A DNA stretch of 64,000 bases from Streptomyces spinosisporus (GCF_022698145.1 NZ_JALDAX010000018.1:109201-173200), one strand, 5' to 3'; positions 24,337 to 33,291 are shown, numbered from the stretch's first letter. Translations and numbers: made by a program. The notes: a model not told the origin generated them from the sequence alone.

Positions 24337-25071
24337 TCAGATGGCGGTGGTGCCGCCGTCGGCGACGAGTTCCATGCCGTTGACGTAGCTGGAGTCGTCG
24401 GAGGCGAGGAAGAGGGCGGCGGTGGCGATCTCGTCGGGGCGGCCCATCTGTCCGCGAGGGATGAGCGACTCGAACTGACGCTTGGTGTCCTCGTCGAAGA
24501 GTTCCGCCTGCTTGGCGGTGGCGACCTGGCCGGGAGTAAGGACGTTGACGCGGATACGGCGGTCCTTGAGCTCGTTGAGCCAGACCCGCGCCCATGCCTG
24601 CTGGACGGCCTTGCTGCCGGCGTAGACGCTCCAACCGGGGAAGGCCCCGAGGGAGGCGTTGGAGCCGGTCATGAGGATGGAGCCGCCGTCGTTGAAGAGC
24701 GGGAGCGCCTTCTGGACGGTGAACAGCGTGCCGCGGGCATTGAGGCCGAACCAGGTGTCGAACTGGGCCTCGGTGATCTCGCCGAGCGGGGCGGGCTCGC
24801 CCCCGCCCGCACTGGCCCACAACACGTCGATGCTGCCCTTCTCCCGCTTGACGGTGTCGAACAGGCGGTCGAGGTCGTCCAGGTCGGCGGCGTCGCCCTG
24901 GACGCCGGTAACGTTGCGGCCGATCTGCCGCACGGCCTCGTCCAGGGCGTCCTGGCGACGGCCGGTGATGAAGACGTGCGCTCCCTCGTCGACGAAGAGC
25001 TTCGCGCCCGCCAGCGCCATGCCGTTGGTGCCGCCGGTGATGACCGCGACCTTGCCGTCAAGCTTTCCCAT
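24337..25071 (-). CDS. Short-chain dehydrogenase/reductase
   Basis: A 244-residue classical SDR. TGGTNGMALAGAKLF is the glycine-rich NAD(P) site (TGxxxGxG variant), WASAGG stands for the NNAG motif, Ser in MTGSNASLG and the YAGSK motif supply the catalytic Ser-Tyr-Lys, and VNGMELVADGG is the usual C-terminus. Divergent from a TetR gene with a long dyad between them, so it is probably repressed by that TetR. Confidence 0.9.
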   Translation of the reverse strand: MGKLDGKVAVITGGTNGMALAGAKLFVDEGAHVFITGRRQDALDEAVRQIGRNVTGVQGDAADLDDLDRLFDTVKREKGSIDVLWASAGGGEPAPLGEITEAQFDTWFGLNARGTLFTVQKALPLFNDGGSILMTGSNASLGAFPGWSVYAGSKAVQQAWARVWLNELKDRRIRVNVLTPGQVATAKQAELFDEDTKRQFESLIPRGQMGRPDEIATAALFLASDDSSYVNGMELVADGGTTAI

Positions 25072-25138
25072 TGTCGTTCCCTTGGGTCGGTGGTGGTGCC
25101 GTGAGCACAGGAGATGGCGGCGTTATGTAAACCGCCTC

Positions 25139-25186
25139 GTGTACTTACGGTACGGGGCAAGCGACCGGGACGCAAACTAAGTACAC
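25139..25186. promoter_or_regulatory. Inverted repeat between SDR and TetR genes
   Basis: GTGTACTTA (25139-25147) and TAAGTACAC (25178-25186) are perfect 9-bp inverted copies with a 30-base spacer. They lie between divergent starts 25071 and 25219 and may represent two TetR half-sites or two sites. Confidence 0.5.
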
Positions 25187-25218
25187 CGGTCGTTACCCGT
25201 CTGCGGTACGATGGACTC

Positions 25219-25812
25219 ATGACGGAGTTGGAGAAGGGCCCCACGGGCCGCCGCCGCGGCCGGGGCGCCCGCGAACGCATCCTCAGCGCGTCCCAGCAGC
25301 TGTTCCGCGAGCAGGGCATCAACCGCACCGGCATGGATCAGCTGTGCGCGGCCGCCCAGGTGTCCAAGCGCACCGCCTACCAGCACTTCACCAACAAGGA
25401 CGAACTAGTCGCCGAGTACCTGCGGCAGTTCGACCCCTCCGTCCTGCCCGACGTCTTCGACCGCACCGACCTCACGCCCCGCGAACGGCTCCTCGCCGCC
25501 TTCGATATCCCTCCCACCACCCCCCTGTGCCCGTACATCGGCGCCGCCGTCGAACTTCACGACCCCCAGCACCCCGCATCCCAGTACGCGCACGACTACA
25601 AGAAGGCCGTAGCCGCGCGGCTCGCCGAAGCCGCTCGCGAAGCCGGCGCCACCGACCCCGAGCAGCTCGGCGAGCAACTCGCACTGCTCCTCGACGGCGC
25701 CGCGGCCCGCACCCGGGTCCTCAACGCCGACACCTTCCCCACCGCCGCCGCCATCGCCACCGTCCTCATCGACAACGCCATCCCTGCCACGGCCGACGAG
25801 GACCGGCGATGA
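25219..25812 (+). CDS. TetR-family regulator (SDR module)
   Basis: A 197-residue TetR regulator. The HTH spans ERILSASQQLFREQGINRTG, MDQLCAAAQVSKRTAYQHF and TNKDELVAEYL. The C-terminal ligand domain is of the type often found next to oxidoreductases. The ATG at 25219 starts the conserved region. Divergent from an SDR and NADP oxidoreductase pair. Its 3' end runs into a 10-bp tandem repeat. Confidence 0.88.
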   Translation: MTELEKGPTGRRRGRGARERILSASQQLFREQGINRTGMDQLCAAAQVSKRTAYQHFTNKDELVAEYLRQFDPSVLPDVFDRTDLTPRERLLAAFDIPPTTPLCPYIGAAVELHDPQHPASQYAHDYKKAVAARLAEAAREAGATDPEQLGEQLALLLDGAAARTRVLNADTFPTAAAIATVLIDNAIPATADEDRR

Positions 25813-25855
25813 GCAGCGCTGACCAGCGATGAGCGGCGATGAGCGGCGATGAGCG
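25806..25855. repeat. Five 10-bp tandem repeats after the TetR gene
   Basis: Units of GCGATGAGCG starting at 25806; the second is diverged. The TetR stop TGA (25810-25812) is inside the first unit, and each later exact unit repeats a TGA. Confidence 0.75.
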
Positions 25856-25933
25856 GCGACGGGAGGAAGCGTCGAGCTGCCCTGGCGCCGTGAGTGCGTT
25901 GCGTACGCCCGCACACCGTGCTTGGCTCGCCCG

Positions 25934-26602
25934 ATGAACCTTCTGCTGACATCGAGTGGCCTGCGCAACGAGACCCTGCTCGGTGCACTGCGGGACATGC
26001 TGGGAAAGCCGTTCGGATCGGCGAACGTCGCGTATGTGCCCACCGCTTCACTCGCCGAGCCCGGCGACCACGGATGGCTCGTCGACCACATGAACAGCCT
26101 GCACCGCCTCGGCTGGCGCCAGTTCGACGTCCTGGAACTGAACGGCCTGCCCCGCCAGTTGGTCCTCGAGAGGCTGCTGAACGCCGACGTCATCTACGTC
26201 GAGGGCGGCAACCATTACCACCTCGCGCGCAGCATCACGGGCAACAACCTGGCCGACGGCTTCCTCAAGGCGCTGCAGGAACGGGTCTATGTGGGAGTCA
26301 GCGCCGGATCAATGATCTTCAGCCGTCATCTCGACGCACACTCCGCCGACATCATCGGAGACACCCCCGACCTCCACATGCTCGGCACGACCACCCTCGA
26401 GCCGCCGTTCGGCCTCTTCGACTGGTACCTCAAACCCCACCTGTGCTCACCCGGCTTCCCCGCACGGGACGACGCCTGGGCCGACCGCATCGTCGCGCGC
26501 GCCGACTTCCCCCTCTACTTCATCGACGACGACACCGCCATCCACATCAAGGACGGCACACTGAACGTCCTCTCCGAGGGCCGCTGGCGATTCCACCCGT
26601 GA
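25934..26602 (+). CDS. Peptidase E-like (family S51) hydrolase
   Basis: A 222-residue protein of the peptidase E / cyanophycinase-type class I glutamine-amidotransferase-like fold. The nucleophile elbow VGVSAGSMIFSR provides the catalytic serine, and VIYVEGGNHYHLAR is the preceding family motif. Peptidase E cleaves N-terminal Asp dipeptides. Cytosolic. ATG at 25934, no strong ribosome binding site. It sits 44 bases before a GNAT gene on the same strand. Confidence 0.85.
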   Translation: MNLLLTSSGLRNETLLGALRDMLGKPFGSANVAYVPTASLAEPGDHGWLVDHMNSLHRLGWRQFDVLELNGLPRQLVLERLLNADVIYVEGGNHYHLARSITGNNLADGFLKALQERVYVGVSAGSMIFSRHLDAHSADIIGDTPDLHMLGTTTLEPPFGLFDWYLKPHLCSPGFPARDDAWADRIVARADFPLYFIDDDTAIHIKDGTLNVLSEGRWRFHP

Positions 26603-26646
26603 GCCCGTCCGCAGCCGAGGCGGCCCTGGCCGAGAGGAGTAGCCGA

Positions 26647-27642
26647 GTGGCCGAATCAGGGGGACCCGTACTGCGCACGCAGAGGCTGGTGATGGAGCCG
26701 ATTCGCCGGAGCGACAGCGAAGACCTCTTCGAAGCTGTGGTGAGTCAGGACAGCGTCATGCGCTGGCTGGCGACTGGCCGGGCGGGCAGCCGGTCTGCGG
26801 CCGAGGCCATGTGTGACGACCACGGTACCCATTGGGCCAGACACGGCTACGGCGACTTCGCGGTCAGGGATGCCGCAACACACGCGTTCCTCGGCCGGGT
26901 TGGACTACGGAATCGACGCCAATTCGGGGTCGACCTCGGCTTCGCCCTGCACCCACGCGCCCAGGGCCGTGGGATTGCCGGCGAGGCGGGCCGTGCGTGC
27001 CTGGATCTGGCGTTTCGTCGCCTCTCCCTCCCCGCTGTTTTCGCGTTCGTCCTGCCCGACAACGCCGCCTCGATCGCCGTACTGCGCCGTCTCGGCGCCC
27101 AGGAGGACGGATCCGTCCAGTCCAGCGGCCTTCACTGCCTGCGCTACCGGTTCGACCCCACCTGCGCGGCTGCCGCGGAGCATACGGTCGACGGGGGTGG
27201 TGCCGACCGCCACGGGGTGAACATGCCCGAACTGGTGCCGACCGACGGACAACACACCCTCACGGCCGTCTCCGAAGGCAGACCCGTTGCCTCTGCGGGA
27301 TGGCTGCTACGGGACATGTCCTTCGACGGATTGCCGCGTCGCACAGCGGGGTTGAGCGATGTCGTGATGCACCCGACCTGCCGGGACCAGAGCATCGCCC
27401 GGACGCTGATCAGCGTGACGGTCGAACACGCACGAGCAGCCGGCGCCGAGACGATGATTGCGCTGAGTCCCCCGGACCTCGTCCCGCTCTACACCCAGCT
27501 CGGATGGAGCGGGCTCTCGGTACCGATCACCTTCCACCAAGCAGGCAGCGCCCGGACTTTGCCGATGACCACCATGGTCTACGAGCTGGCCGACCTGCCT
27601 CATCCCACCGTCAGTGTCGACCTGCGGGGCCTGCCCTTCTGA
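26647..27642 (+). CDS. Protein with two tandem GNAT acetyltransferase domains
   Basis: A 331-residue protein. The first half (to about residue 175) is a RimJ-type GNAT: LRTQRLVMEPIRRSDSED, then the acetyl-CoA loop HPRAQGRGIAGEAGR. The second half, from about 190, is another GNAT-like domain: LSDVVMHPTCRDQSIARTLI and LVPLYTQLGWSG. The two join in one frame without a stop. The GTG at 26647 follows GGAG at 26635-26638. Substrate unknown; such tandem proteins often carry one active and one degenerate domain. Confidence 0.78.
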   Translation: MAESGGPVLRTQRLVMEPIRRSDSEDLFEAVVSQDSVMRWLATGRAGSRSAAEAMCDDHGTHWARHGYGDFAVRDAATHAFLGRVGLRNRRQFGVDLGFALHPRAQGRGIAGEAGRACLDLAFRRLSLPAVFAFVLPDNAASIAVLRRLGAQEDGSVQSSGLHCLRYRFDPTCAAAAEHTVDGGGADRHGVNMPELVPTDGQHTLTAVSEGRPVASAGWLLRDMSFDGLPRRTAGLSDVVMHPTCRDQSIARTLISVTVEHARAAGAETMIALSPPDLVPLYTQLGWSGLSVPITFHQAGSARTLPMTTMVYELADLPHPTVSVDLRGLPF

Positions 27643-27849
27643 GAACAGGCTGCACAAGCTCTGTTTGCCGCCTGCTGCGCCTCATTTCCGGTTCGGCGCC
27701 CGTTGAACCGTTTGCCCCCTCGCTACGTATCGTCACCATGGGTGGCACTGTGTCGCCCGGTGAGCTGCCAGGGAAGCCACGCTGGGCGACCGTACCTTTC
27801 CAGCGGGTTGCAGGGTGCAGTGATCGCAACGGGGTCAGCGCTGTGCGGC

Positions 27850-29223
27850 ATGCACGGCGCTGGGAGAAAGGGCCGAACAATTAAAGCGAATGCGAGCCGT
27901 CCCATCGACTGCGCTCGGGGGCAATTGCTGGGGCTCGATGGCCTTCGAGGCTTAGCGGCAATGTACGTGGTGTTGTTCCACTGCTGGTTGTACACCTTTC
28001 CTGGTTATCCTGACAGTTCGGCTCCGCCGTGGCTGGACGGGCTGATGTTCGGCCGTATCGCTGTCGTCTTCTTCCTGGTACTTTCCGGGTTCTCTCTCGC
28101 TATTTCTCCAGCACGAAACGGCTGGCAACTGAACGACATCAAGGAGTTCCTCCGTCGCCGCGCATGGCGCATCCTGCCCCCATATTGGGCGGCACTCGCA
28201 CTAAGCCTGATCATTGCCTGGCTCGTGGTACCGGCGTCACATCATGGGCCACCCACAGACAAGACCCTCCTGGTGTACGGTCTCGTCATCCAGGACATGT
28301 TCACCGCACCGACTCCGAACGGCGCGTTCTGGTCGATCGGCGTAGAAGCGGAGCTCTATCTCGCGTTCCCGCTCCTCCTGTTTCTCCGGCGGCGCCTTGG
28401 TGCAGCGGTCCTGGTTGCCGGCGTGACACTCCTCGTCGTCGGAGGCGGCTTGATGGCGGCAGATGCGACTCCAGCAGAAGGAGACAACTGGCTCACTCCA
28501 CATCTGGTCCCGGTGTTCGTCGCCGGTCTGGCAGGCGCGGGAATTGTCGTCGCCTCGGACAGGGTCCAACGCCTGCCTTGGCACTGGCTTGCCGCCCTGG
28601 CCGCCCTGCCGGTCCTGGCTCTCGTTGCCGCCAAGGGATCCGTCTGGACCGTGAACCACTATTTCTGGGTGGACCTGGCCATTGCTCCCGCCATGACGAT
28701 GCTGCTTGCCGCGGTTGCCACAGGAAGGCCGCGCTTTCTCATGCGCCTGCTGAGTACGCGCCCCATTCGCAGCCTTGGAAACTTCTCATACAGCCTTTAC
28801 CTCATCCATCTGCCGATCGTCATGATCGTCATTCGGCGAATAGCCCCTCGCTTCGTATCGCAGGGCATGCCCACATTCTGCTTCACGCTCCTGGTGGCAC
28901 TGCCCGCTTCGATCCTCGGTGCATGGATGTTCTCCCAGGTGTGTGAATTGCCCTTCAAGCGGAACCGATCCTGGAAGTCCCTACTCGCGCCGGGCCGATC
29001 CCGCCGGATGTATATAGCGACGATCTCCTGCCGTGCGACCACAAGACGGCGACCCGGCGAACACGCACGACCCCAAGGCCGTCCCACCCCACGAGCACCG
29101 GGAACACCGGCCAAACCCGGCCGGCACGGCCCGCTCCCCCACTCCCACACCCGCGCAACAGACCCGACGCCTCGCCTTGGACTGGTGGGTTCCAGGGCCC
29201 GAACCCCGCCCCCTACTCCGTGA
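27850..29223 (+). CDS. Acyltransferase-3 family membrane protein
   Basis: About 457 residues with roughly ten TM helices; it acetylates or acylates a sugar or lipid at the membrane. The family start LLGLDGLRGLAAMYVVLFH is clear. Codon 35 (27952-27954) is TTA, hinting at bldA control. The start is uncertain: ATG 27850 has no ribosome binding site, and upstream in-frame GTG is possible. The last 70 residues after the final helix are a basic Pro/Arg/Thr-rich tail that overlaps the convergent gene by 11 bases; nothing homologous is recognised there. Confidence 0.75.
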   Translation: MHGAGRKGRTIKANASRPIDCARGQLLGLDGLRGLAAMYVVLFHCWLYTFPGYPDSSAPPWLDGLMFGRIAVVFFLVLSGFSLAISPARNGWQLNDIKEFLRRRAWRILPPYWAALALSLIIAWLVVPASHHGPPTDKTLLVYGLVIQDMFTAPTPNGAFWSIGVEAELYLAFPLLLFLRRRLGAAVLVAGVTLLVVGGGLMAADATPAEGDNWLTPHLVPVFVAGLAGAGIVVASDRVQRLPWHWLAALAALPVLALVAAKGSVWTVNHYFWVDLAIAPAMTMLLAAVATGRPRFLMRLLSTRPIRSLGNFSYSLYLIHLPIVMIVIRRIAPRFVSQGMPTFCFTLLVALPASILGAWMFSQVCELPFKRNRSWKSLLAPGRSRRMYIATISCRATTRRRPGEHARPQGRPTPRAPGTPAKPGRHGPLPHSHTRATDPTPRLGLVGSRARTPPPTP

Positions 29224-29686
29224 CGAACGGCGCATATCCCACCGGGACTTCGCTCACCTGCAGGTCGGAGAAGATCAGGGTCAGGTTGTGCGCGTTGGTC
29301 TCCATGCGCACCTCGTGGAAGTCGATCCCGAGGTCGTTCGACCAGCGTCGGGTCGACTCCGACTCGGGAAGGAGCTGGGCGCCCGGGTAAACGCAGTGCC
29401 ACTTCACGCCCCAGACGTATCCATCGAGGTCGACACCGGTTTCGTGGTCGATGAGCCGGTCGTCCAAAGAGACCCGCCAGGTCTCGGCCGGCACTGATGT
29501 CTCGCACCGTGCCTCCACGCAGTACCTGAAGAGATAGCGCAGGTGGGACGGCGTGATGCCGGTGCGAGGATCAGCCGTCGCGTAGACGATGACCTCGTAG
29601 TCGCGCATGTAGTTGGTGAATCCGTGGTGCACGACAGCGTGATCGGAGGTCTCGTCCAGCATCTGTTGCAGTACGGCTGTGTCCAT
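29213..29686 (-). CDS. YxiG-like conserved protein
   Basis: A 157-residue cytosolic protein that resembles the YxiG-like family found in many Streptomyces (blocks HHGFTNYMRDYEV, HLRYLFRYCVEARCETSV and ETGVDLDGYVWGVKWHC). No catalytic motif is known. In Bacillus, yxiG belongs to a locus with toxin and immunity genes, but here no toxin gene lies nearby. ATG at 29686. Confidence 0.7.
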   Translation of the reverse strand: MDTAVLQQMLDETSDHAVVHHGFTNYMRDYEVIVYATADPRTGITPSHLRYLFRYCVEARCETSVPAETWRVSLDDRLIDHETGVDLDGYVWGVKWHCVYPGAQLLPESESTRRWSNDLGIDFHEVRMETNAHNLTLIFSDLQVSEVPVGYAPFVTE

Positions 29687-29802
29687 GCCGCTCTTCTACC
29701 TCACTGCGCGAGACCTTCGACAACGAGGTCAGCCGGTCAGTCATCGTTGCTCAGAGATCGCCCGGACTAGTCGTAGTCATCCCGGCCCACCGCGAGACGG
29801 AC

Positions 29803-31113
29803 TCAGGATCCGTTGCCGTGCCCCTGCCTCGGCCCCCGAGAGATCCAGAGGTCCCGATTCCCCGCGATCAACACGCGCCCGTCCGCGAGGGTGACGGCTG
29901 CTGTCGGGGGGTCCTCGCTGCAGCCGAGGCCGCCCCGCTTGAAGCCGGTCGTCGTCCCGTCGCCGACCCAGACGGCAGCGCACAGCACGGTGCGGGTGTT
30001 CGGCTTGGACTTGGGGCGAGGGGCCGAGCCGACCAGGACCGGGCGGCCTGCGGAGCCGATGGTCGTGGCCGTGATCTCGCCGGTACCCATGGCCGAAGTG
30101 TCCATGCGGGTCCAGTGGTTGCCGTCCCGGCTGGTGTAAATCAGCGGGAGGGAATCATAGAAGGCACCGGCCTTGGCACGGCCGCCCACGGCGAACCAGT
30201 GACCCGACGCGTAGAGGACGCTGTGCACCCGTGTGCCGGGGGGCGTTCCGGTGATTTCGCCGGACGTCCAGTGCGCACCGCCGTCCGAGCTGCGCCAGAA
30301 CGGGATCGTGCCTGAGGAGTGGAAGTCGTAGGCGTTGGTCGCTGCCTCGCCGAAGGCGACGACCTCCCTGCCGTTGACACCGAAGTCGCCCACGGGCGTG
30401 GACGGTTGACCTCCGTCGATCGTCGGCAGCGGCACCCGGCGTATGGTCTTGCCCGCGTCGTCGGACGCGAACACGTACGGAGACTCCACCTGGTTCACGG
30501 TCTGGCCGCCACCGATCAGCAGGAGCGAGCCGACCTTCACCGCGGTGTTCACCGAGGCGTCGTCCGCGGTCTCCTGCTCGGGGTGAGTGTTGAACGTCAA
30601 CGGCAGCGTGGCCAGCCGGACTTGCTCGCCGTCCGGCATCCGGCGGGTCAACGTGGAGCCGACACCGGTCAACGAACCGTCGCCCCACGGCACCACCACG
30701 TCCCCCGGCAGCTCACCACCGAGCCAGCCGCTGCGCATGGAGTACGGCACGTCGGCCTCGTCGTCGGCGCCCGGCTTCGGAGTGATCGACAGCTTCGTGC
30801 AGCCTCTGGAACCAATCCAGTTGACGTTCACATAGTGATACCCGTTGGCGAACGTCCCTTCCCCCAGAACGCAGTCACCCAGCGGCACCAACTGACGCAG
30901 CCCCTCGCCGGGCGCAACGTACCCCTTGTTGTGCGGACCGGTCACCGAGGGGTAGCCCACGGCACCCGCATACTTCCTGAACCCGAGCCCCACCGCGCTC
31001 GTGTCGCCCGTACCGGCTTCCCCTGCATGGACCTTTCCGCAACCGCCCAGCACCATGGCCGCACCGGCCACCAGGCTCGCCACAACTGCGAGCTTCCCCC
31101 CGCGTGTTCTCAT
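29803..31113 (-). CDS. Lipoprotein with BNR/sialidase-like beta-propeller
   Basis: A 436-residue exported lipoprotein: signal with lipobox MVLGGCGK. The mature part contains Asp-box-like repeats, for example FASDDAGKTIRR, WRSSDGGAHWTSG and YTSRDGNHWTRM, which form a beta-propeller of sialidase-type fold. These are usually structural or binding, and without an identifiable catalytic arginine set I do not call it a sialidase. Confidence 0.75.
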   Translation of the reverse strand: MRTRGGKLAVVASLVAGAAMVLGGCGKVHAGEAGTGDTSAVGLGFRKYAGAVGYPSVTGPHNKGYVAPGEGLRQLVPLGDCVLGEGTFANGYHYVNVNWIGSRGCTKLSITPKPGADDEADVPYSMRSGWLGGELPGDVVVPWGDGSLTGVGSTLTRRMPDGEQVRLATLPLTFNTHPEQETADDASVNTAVKVGSLLLIGGGQTVNQVESPYVFASDDAGKTIRRVPLPTIDGGQPSTPVGDFGVNGREVVAFGEAATNAYDFHSSGTIPFWRSSDGGAHWTSGEITGTPPGTRVHSVLYASGHWFAVGGRAKAGAFYDSLPLIYTSRDGNHWTRMDTSAMGTGEITATTIGSAGRPVLVGSAPRPKSKPNTRTVLCAAVWVGDGTTTGFKRGGLGCSEDPPTAAVTLADGRVLIAGNRDLWISRGPRQGHGNGS

Positions 31114-31190
31114 TCCCTCACGCTACTAAAGCGTGTACGACGGGAGTCGGCGTGGGCGGGCCTGATGAACCCACACGCATTGATCCGGGC

Positions 31191-31757
31191 TCAAGTTGGC
31201 CGAGCAGCGGGCCTGAGGCCGTCCATCAGGAGGTTCAGCAGGCGACTGGCCTTGGCTTCGTGTTCGGGTCGGGGGGCCACCGTGAAGATGCCGATGAGGG
31301 AAGCGGCGATGTCTTCGGCGGTGATGTCGGTGCGGAGGTCGTCCGCTGCCCGGCCGGCGTCGAGAATCGTGGTGATGGCTGTCAGTAGCTCTGTCCGGGT
31401 CTGCGCATGGGCGATCTCGCCGGACTCGATCATCACGAGCAGCGTGTCGAGCATGCCGTTCTTGGTCGCGATCCAGTCCCCGAACAAGTCCATCCAGCGC
31501 CGCATCGCCGCAGCCGGGGGCATCTCACCGAGCAGCTCGTGGGCGCCGGTCGTCAGACGTACGACCTGGTGGCGGTAGATCGCATCGACCAGCGACTCAC
31601 GGGTCGGGAAGTGCCGGTAGAGCGTGGCGATGCCGACGCCGGCCTCGCGGGCGATGGCACGCATCGACGGCTCGGTGTCGGCGGACGCGAACACGCGGGT
31701 CGCCACCGCGAGCAGCTGGTCGCGGTTACGGGCTGCGTCCGCGCGTGGCGTGCGCAT
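31191..31757 (-). CDS. TetR-family regulator A (quinone-oxidoreductase module)
   Basis: A 188-residue TetR protein; HTH in MRAIAREAGVGIATLYRHF followed by PTRESLVDAIYRHQV. I prefer the ATG at 31757, with GAGG about 6 bases upstream, over the GTG at 31781, because the longer form would read through one of two palindromic operators. Divergent from an NADP-dependent oxidoreductase. Its DNA-recognition region closely resembles the TetR encoded at 40793. Confidence 0.88.
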   Translation of the reverse strand: MRTPRADAARNRDQLLAVATRVFASADTEPSMRAIAREAGVGIATLYRHFPTRESLVDAIYRHQVVRLTTGAHELLGEMPPAAAMRRWMDLFGDWIATKNGMLDTLLVMIESGEIAHAQTRTELLTAITTILDAGRAADDLRTDITAEDIAASLIGIFTVAPRPEHEAKASRLLNLLMDGLRPAARPT

Positions 31758-31770
31758 CTCTGCCTCAGAC

Positions 31771-31790
31771 AAACGGATCACGCTCCGGTT
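31771..31790. promoter_or_regulatory. TetR operator, site 1
   Basis: AAACGGA-TCACGC-TCCGGTT: 7-bp arms with one mismatch and a 6-base spacer, immediately upstream of the preferred TetR start codon. Confidence 0.7.
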
Positions 31791-31809
31791 ATGCTACGGT
31801 CATTCACGT

Positions 31810-31829
31810 AAACGGAGCATAGTCCGTTT
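31810..31829. promoter_or_regulatory. TetR operator, site 2
   Basis: AAACGGA-GCATAG-TCCGTTT: a perfect 7-6-7 dyad, 39 bp from site 1 and 37 bp before the oxidoreductase start. Two copies of the same dyad strongly suggest TetR binding at both promoters. Confidence 0.82.
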
Positions 31830-31865
31830 GCCTGCGTTCCCTCGATCCCAAGGAGACAGGCGTAC

Positions 31866-32822
31866 ATGCTGGAGCAGAACGACCAACCGTCGGCGGGCAA
31901 GAGCAGGGCAGTCCAACTCAAGGCATTCGGCGGTCCCGAGGTTCTGGACATTCATGAGATTCCCGCGCCGCAGGCCGGCCCCGGGCAGGTCCGGGTGCGG
32001 GTCACCGCGGCGGGTCTGAATCCGATGGACTGGATCATGACCGCCGACGCGGACACCGCCGCCCGGTTCGGCCTGAGCCTCCCCGCGGGATTCGGGACCG
32101 ACTACGCCGGAGTGGTAGACCAGGTCGGTGACGGAGTGACCGGCTTCGCGCCCGGCGATCGGGTGTTCGGAGGCGCGCTCTCCCGCGCGGTCGCCGATTT
32201 CGTGGTGGTCGACCCGACCGGAGGGGTTGCGGCCGACGAGGCCCATCACACCCCTGACCAGGTCGACGACCGCACGGCCGCGACCCTCACGATCGCAGGT
32301 CGCACGGCGTCCGCCGCTCTCGCCGTGCTGGCCCTCGGCCCGGACGACACCGGGCTGATCGGCGGCGCGGCCGGCGGGGTCGGGGTGTTCGCCGTGCAGC
32401 TGGCCCGAATCGCGGGAGCGCGCGTGATCGGGACGGGATCGGCCGCCTCGTCCGACTTCCTGCGCGATCTTGGAGCCGAGCCGGTCGTCTACGGCGACGG
32501 CCTGGCCGACCGCGTCCGAGCCCTGGCTCCCGGCGGCGTCACCGCCGCCCTCGACCTGCACGGGACGGAGACGGTGCATACCGCACGGGAACTCGGCGTC
32601 CCGGACGACCGCATCTGCACCATCGCCGCGCAGGTCGACGGCGTATCGGCAGCCAATGGTGCCAACGCCGCTCCGGGCGCCCTGGAAGAGATCGCCCGCC
32701 TGGTCGCGTCGGGTCAGCTTCAGGTGCCCATCGCGGAGAGTTTCCCGGTCGAGCAGATCCGCCGCGCGGCCGAACTCCAGGCCGGTCGGCATGTGCACGG
32801 CAAGATCGTGATCGACCTCTGA
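31866..32822 (+). CDS. NADP-dependent zinc-free alcohol dehydrogenase/quinone oxidoreductase
   Basis: A 318-residue medium-chain oxidoreductase of the quinone reductase group. GHAA-type first domain: LKAFGGPEVLDIHEIPAPQA and RVTAAGLNPMDW; nucleotide loop IGGAAGGVGVFAVQLARIAG; NADP-binding turn IGTGSAASSDFL. Zinc-ligand cysteines are missing, as in quinone reductases. Under a divergent TetR with twin operators, so it likely answers to a small electrophile. Confidence 0.88.
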   Translation: MLEQNDQPSAGKSRAVQLKAFGGPEVLDIHEIPAPQAGPGQVRVRVTAAGLNPMDWIMTADADTAARFGLSLPAGFGTDYAGVVDQVGDGVTGFAPGDRVFGGALSRAVADFVVVDPTGGVAADEAHHTPDQVDDRTAATLTIAGRTASAALAVLALGPDDTGLIGGAAGGVGVFAVQLARIAGARVIGTGSAASSDFLRDLGAEPVVYGDGLADRVRALAPGGVTAALDLHGTETVHTARELGVPDDRICTIAAQVDGVSAANGANAAPGALEEIARLVASGQLQVPIAESFPVEQIRRAAELQAGRHVHGKIVIDL

Positions 32823-32908
32823 GGTCTCTCCGGCGGGTCATGCGCACCAGTGCGCCACGCCTCCCAACTACCTACCCGCACACGGCCGTTACTGGTTACG
32901 CAAACGCA

Positions 32909-33184
32909 CTACGCGTGCCGGACGACGTCGTAGAACGTCTGGGAGACAGGTGCCGGATGCGGGGTGTCGTTCCAGCCGATCTCCTCGGCGCGCTTTTCGA
33001 TCGCCTGTCGTGCGGCTTGAGCTGCGGCTTCGTCCTCGAAGAAGGCGACGGCCAATCCATTGCCGGTCGCGGGATCGATGAGGTGGTACGTGCCGTGGAC
33101 ACCGGGCACGGTGGCGGCGGCCTCCAGTACCCAGTCACGGTCGTCCGTCGGCATCGGTTCCCAAACAGCCACCCTCGCGATCAT
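32909..33184 (-). CDS. Small ABM-like protein of unknown function
   Basis: A 91-residue protein starting ARVAVWEPMPTDDRDWVLEA, with the alpha/beta pattern of the dimeric alpha-beta barrel (antibiotic monooxygenase-like) fold. No cofactor motif. Convergent with the oxidoreductase at 31866. Confidence 0.65.
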   Translation of the reverse strand: MIARVAVWEPMPTDDRDWVLEAAATVPGVHGTYHLIDPATGNGLAVAFFEDEAAAQAARQAIEKRAEEIGWNDTPHPAPVSQTFYDVVRHA

Positions 33185-33291
33185 GCTGTCTCCTTTGTCC
33201 CGCTCATTGGGTCTTCAGGATGAGGCAACCGACGGTCGCAGTACACAACCGTTGGTGACGCTGTTCTGGGGCGGCGAGGCGGACAGTGACG

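Noticed and set aside
29803..31113. Functional sialidase
   Set aside because: Asp-box repeats are present, but the catalytic arginine triad and tyrosine are not evident.
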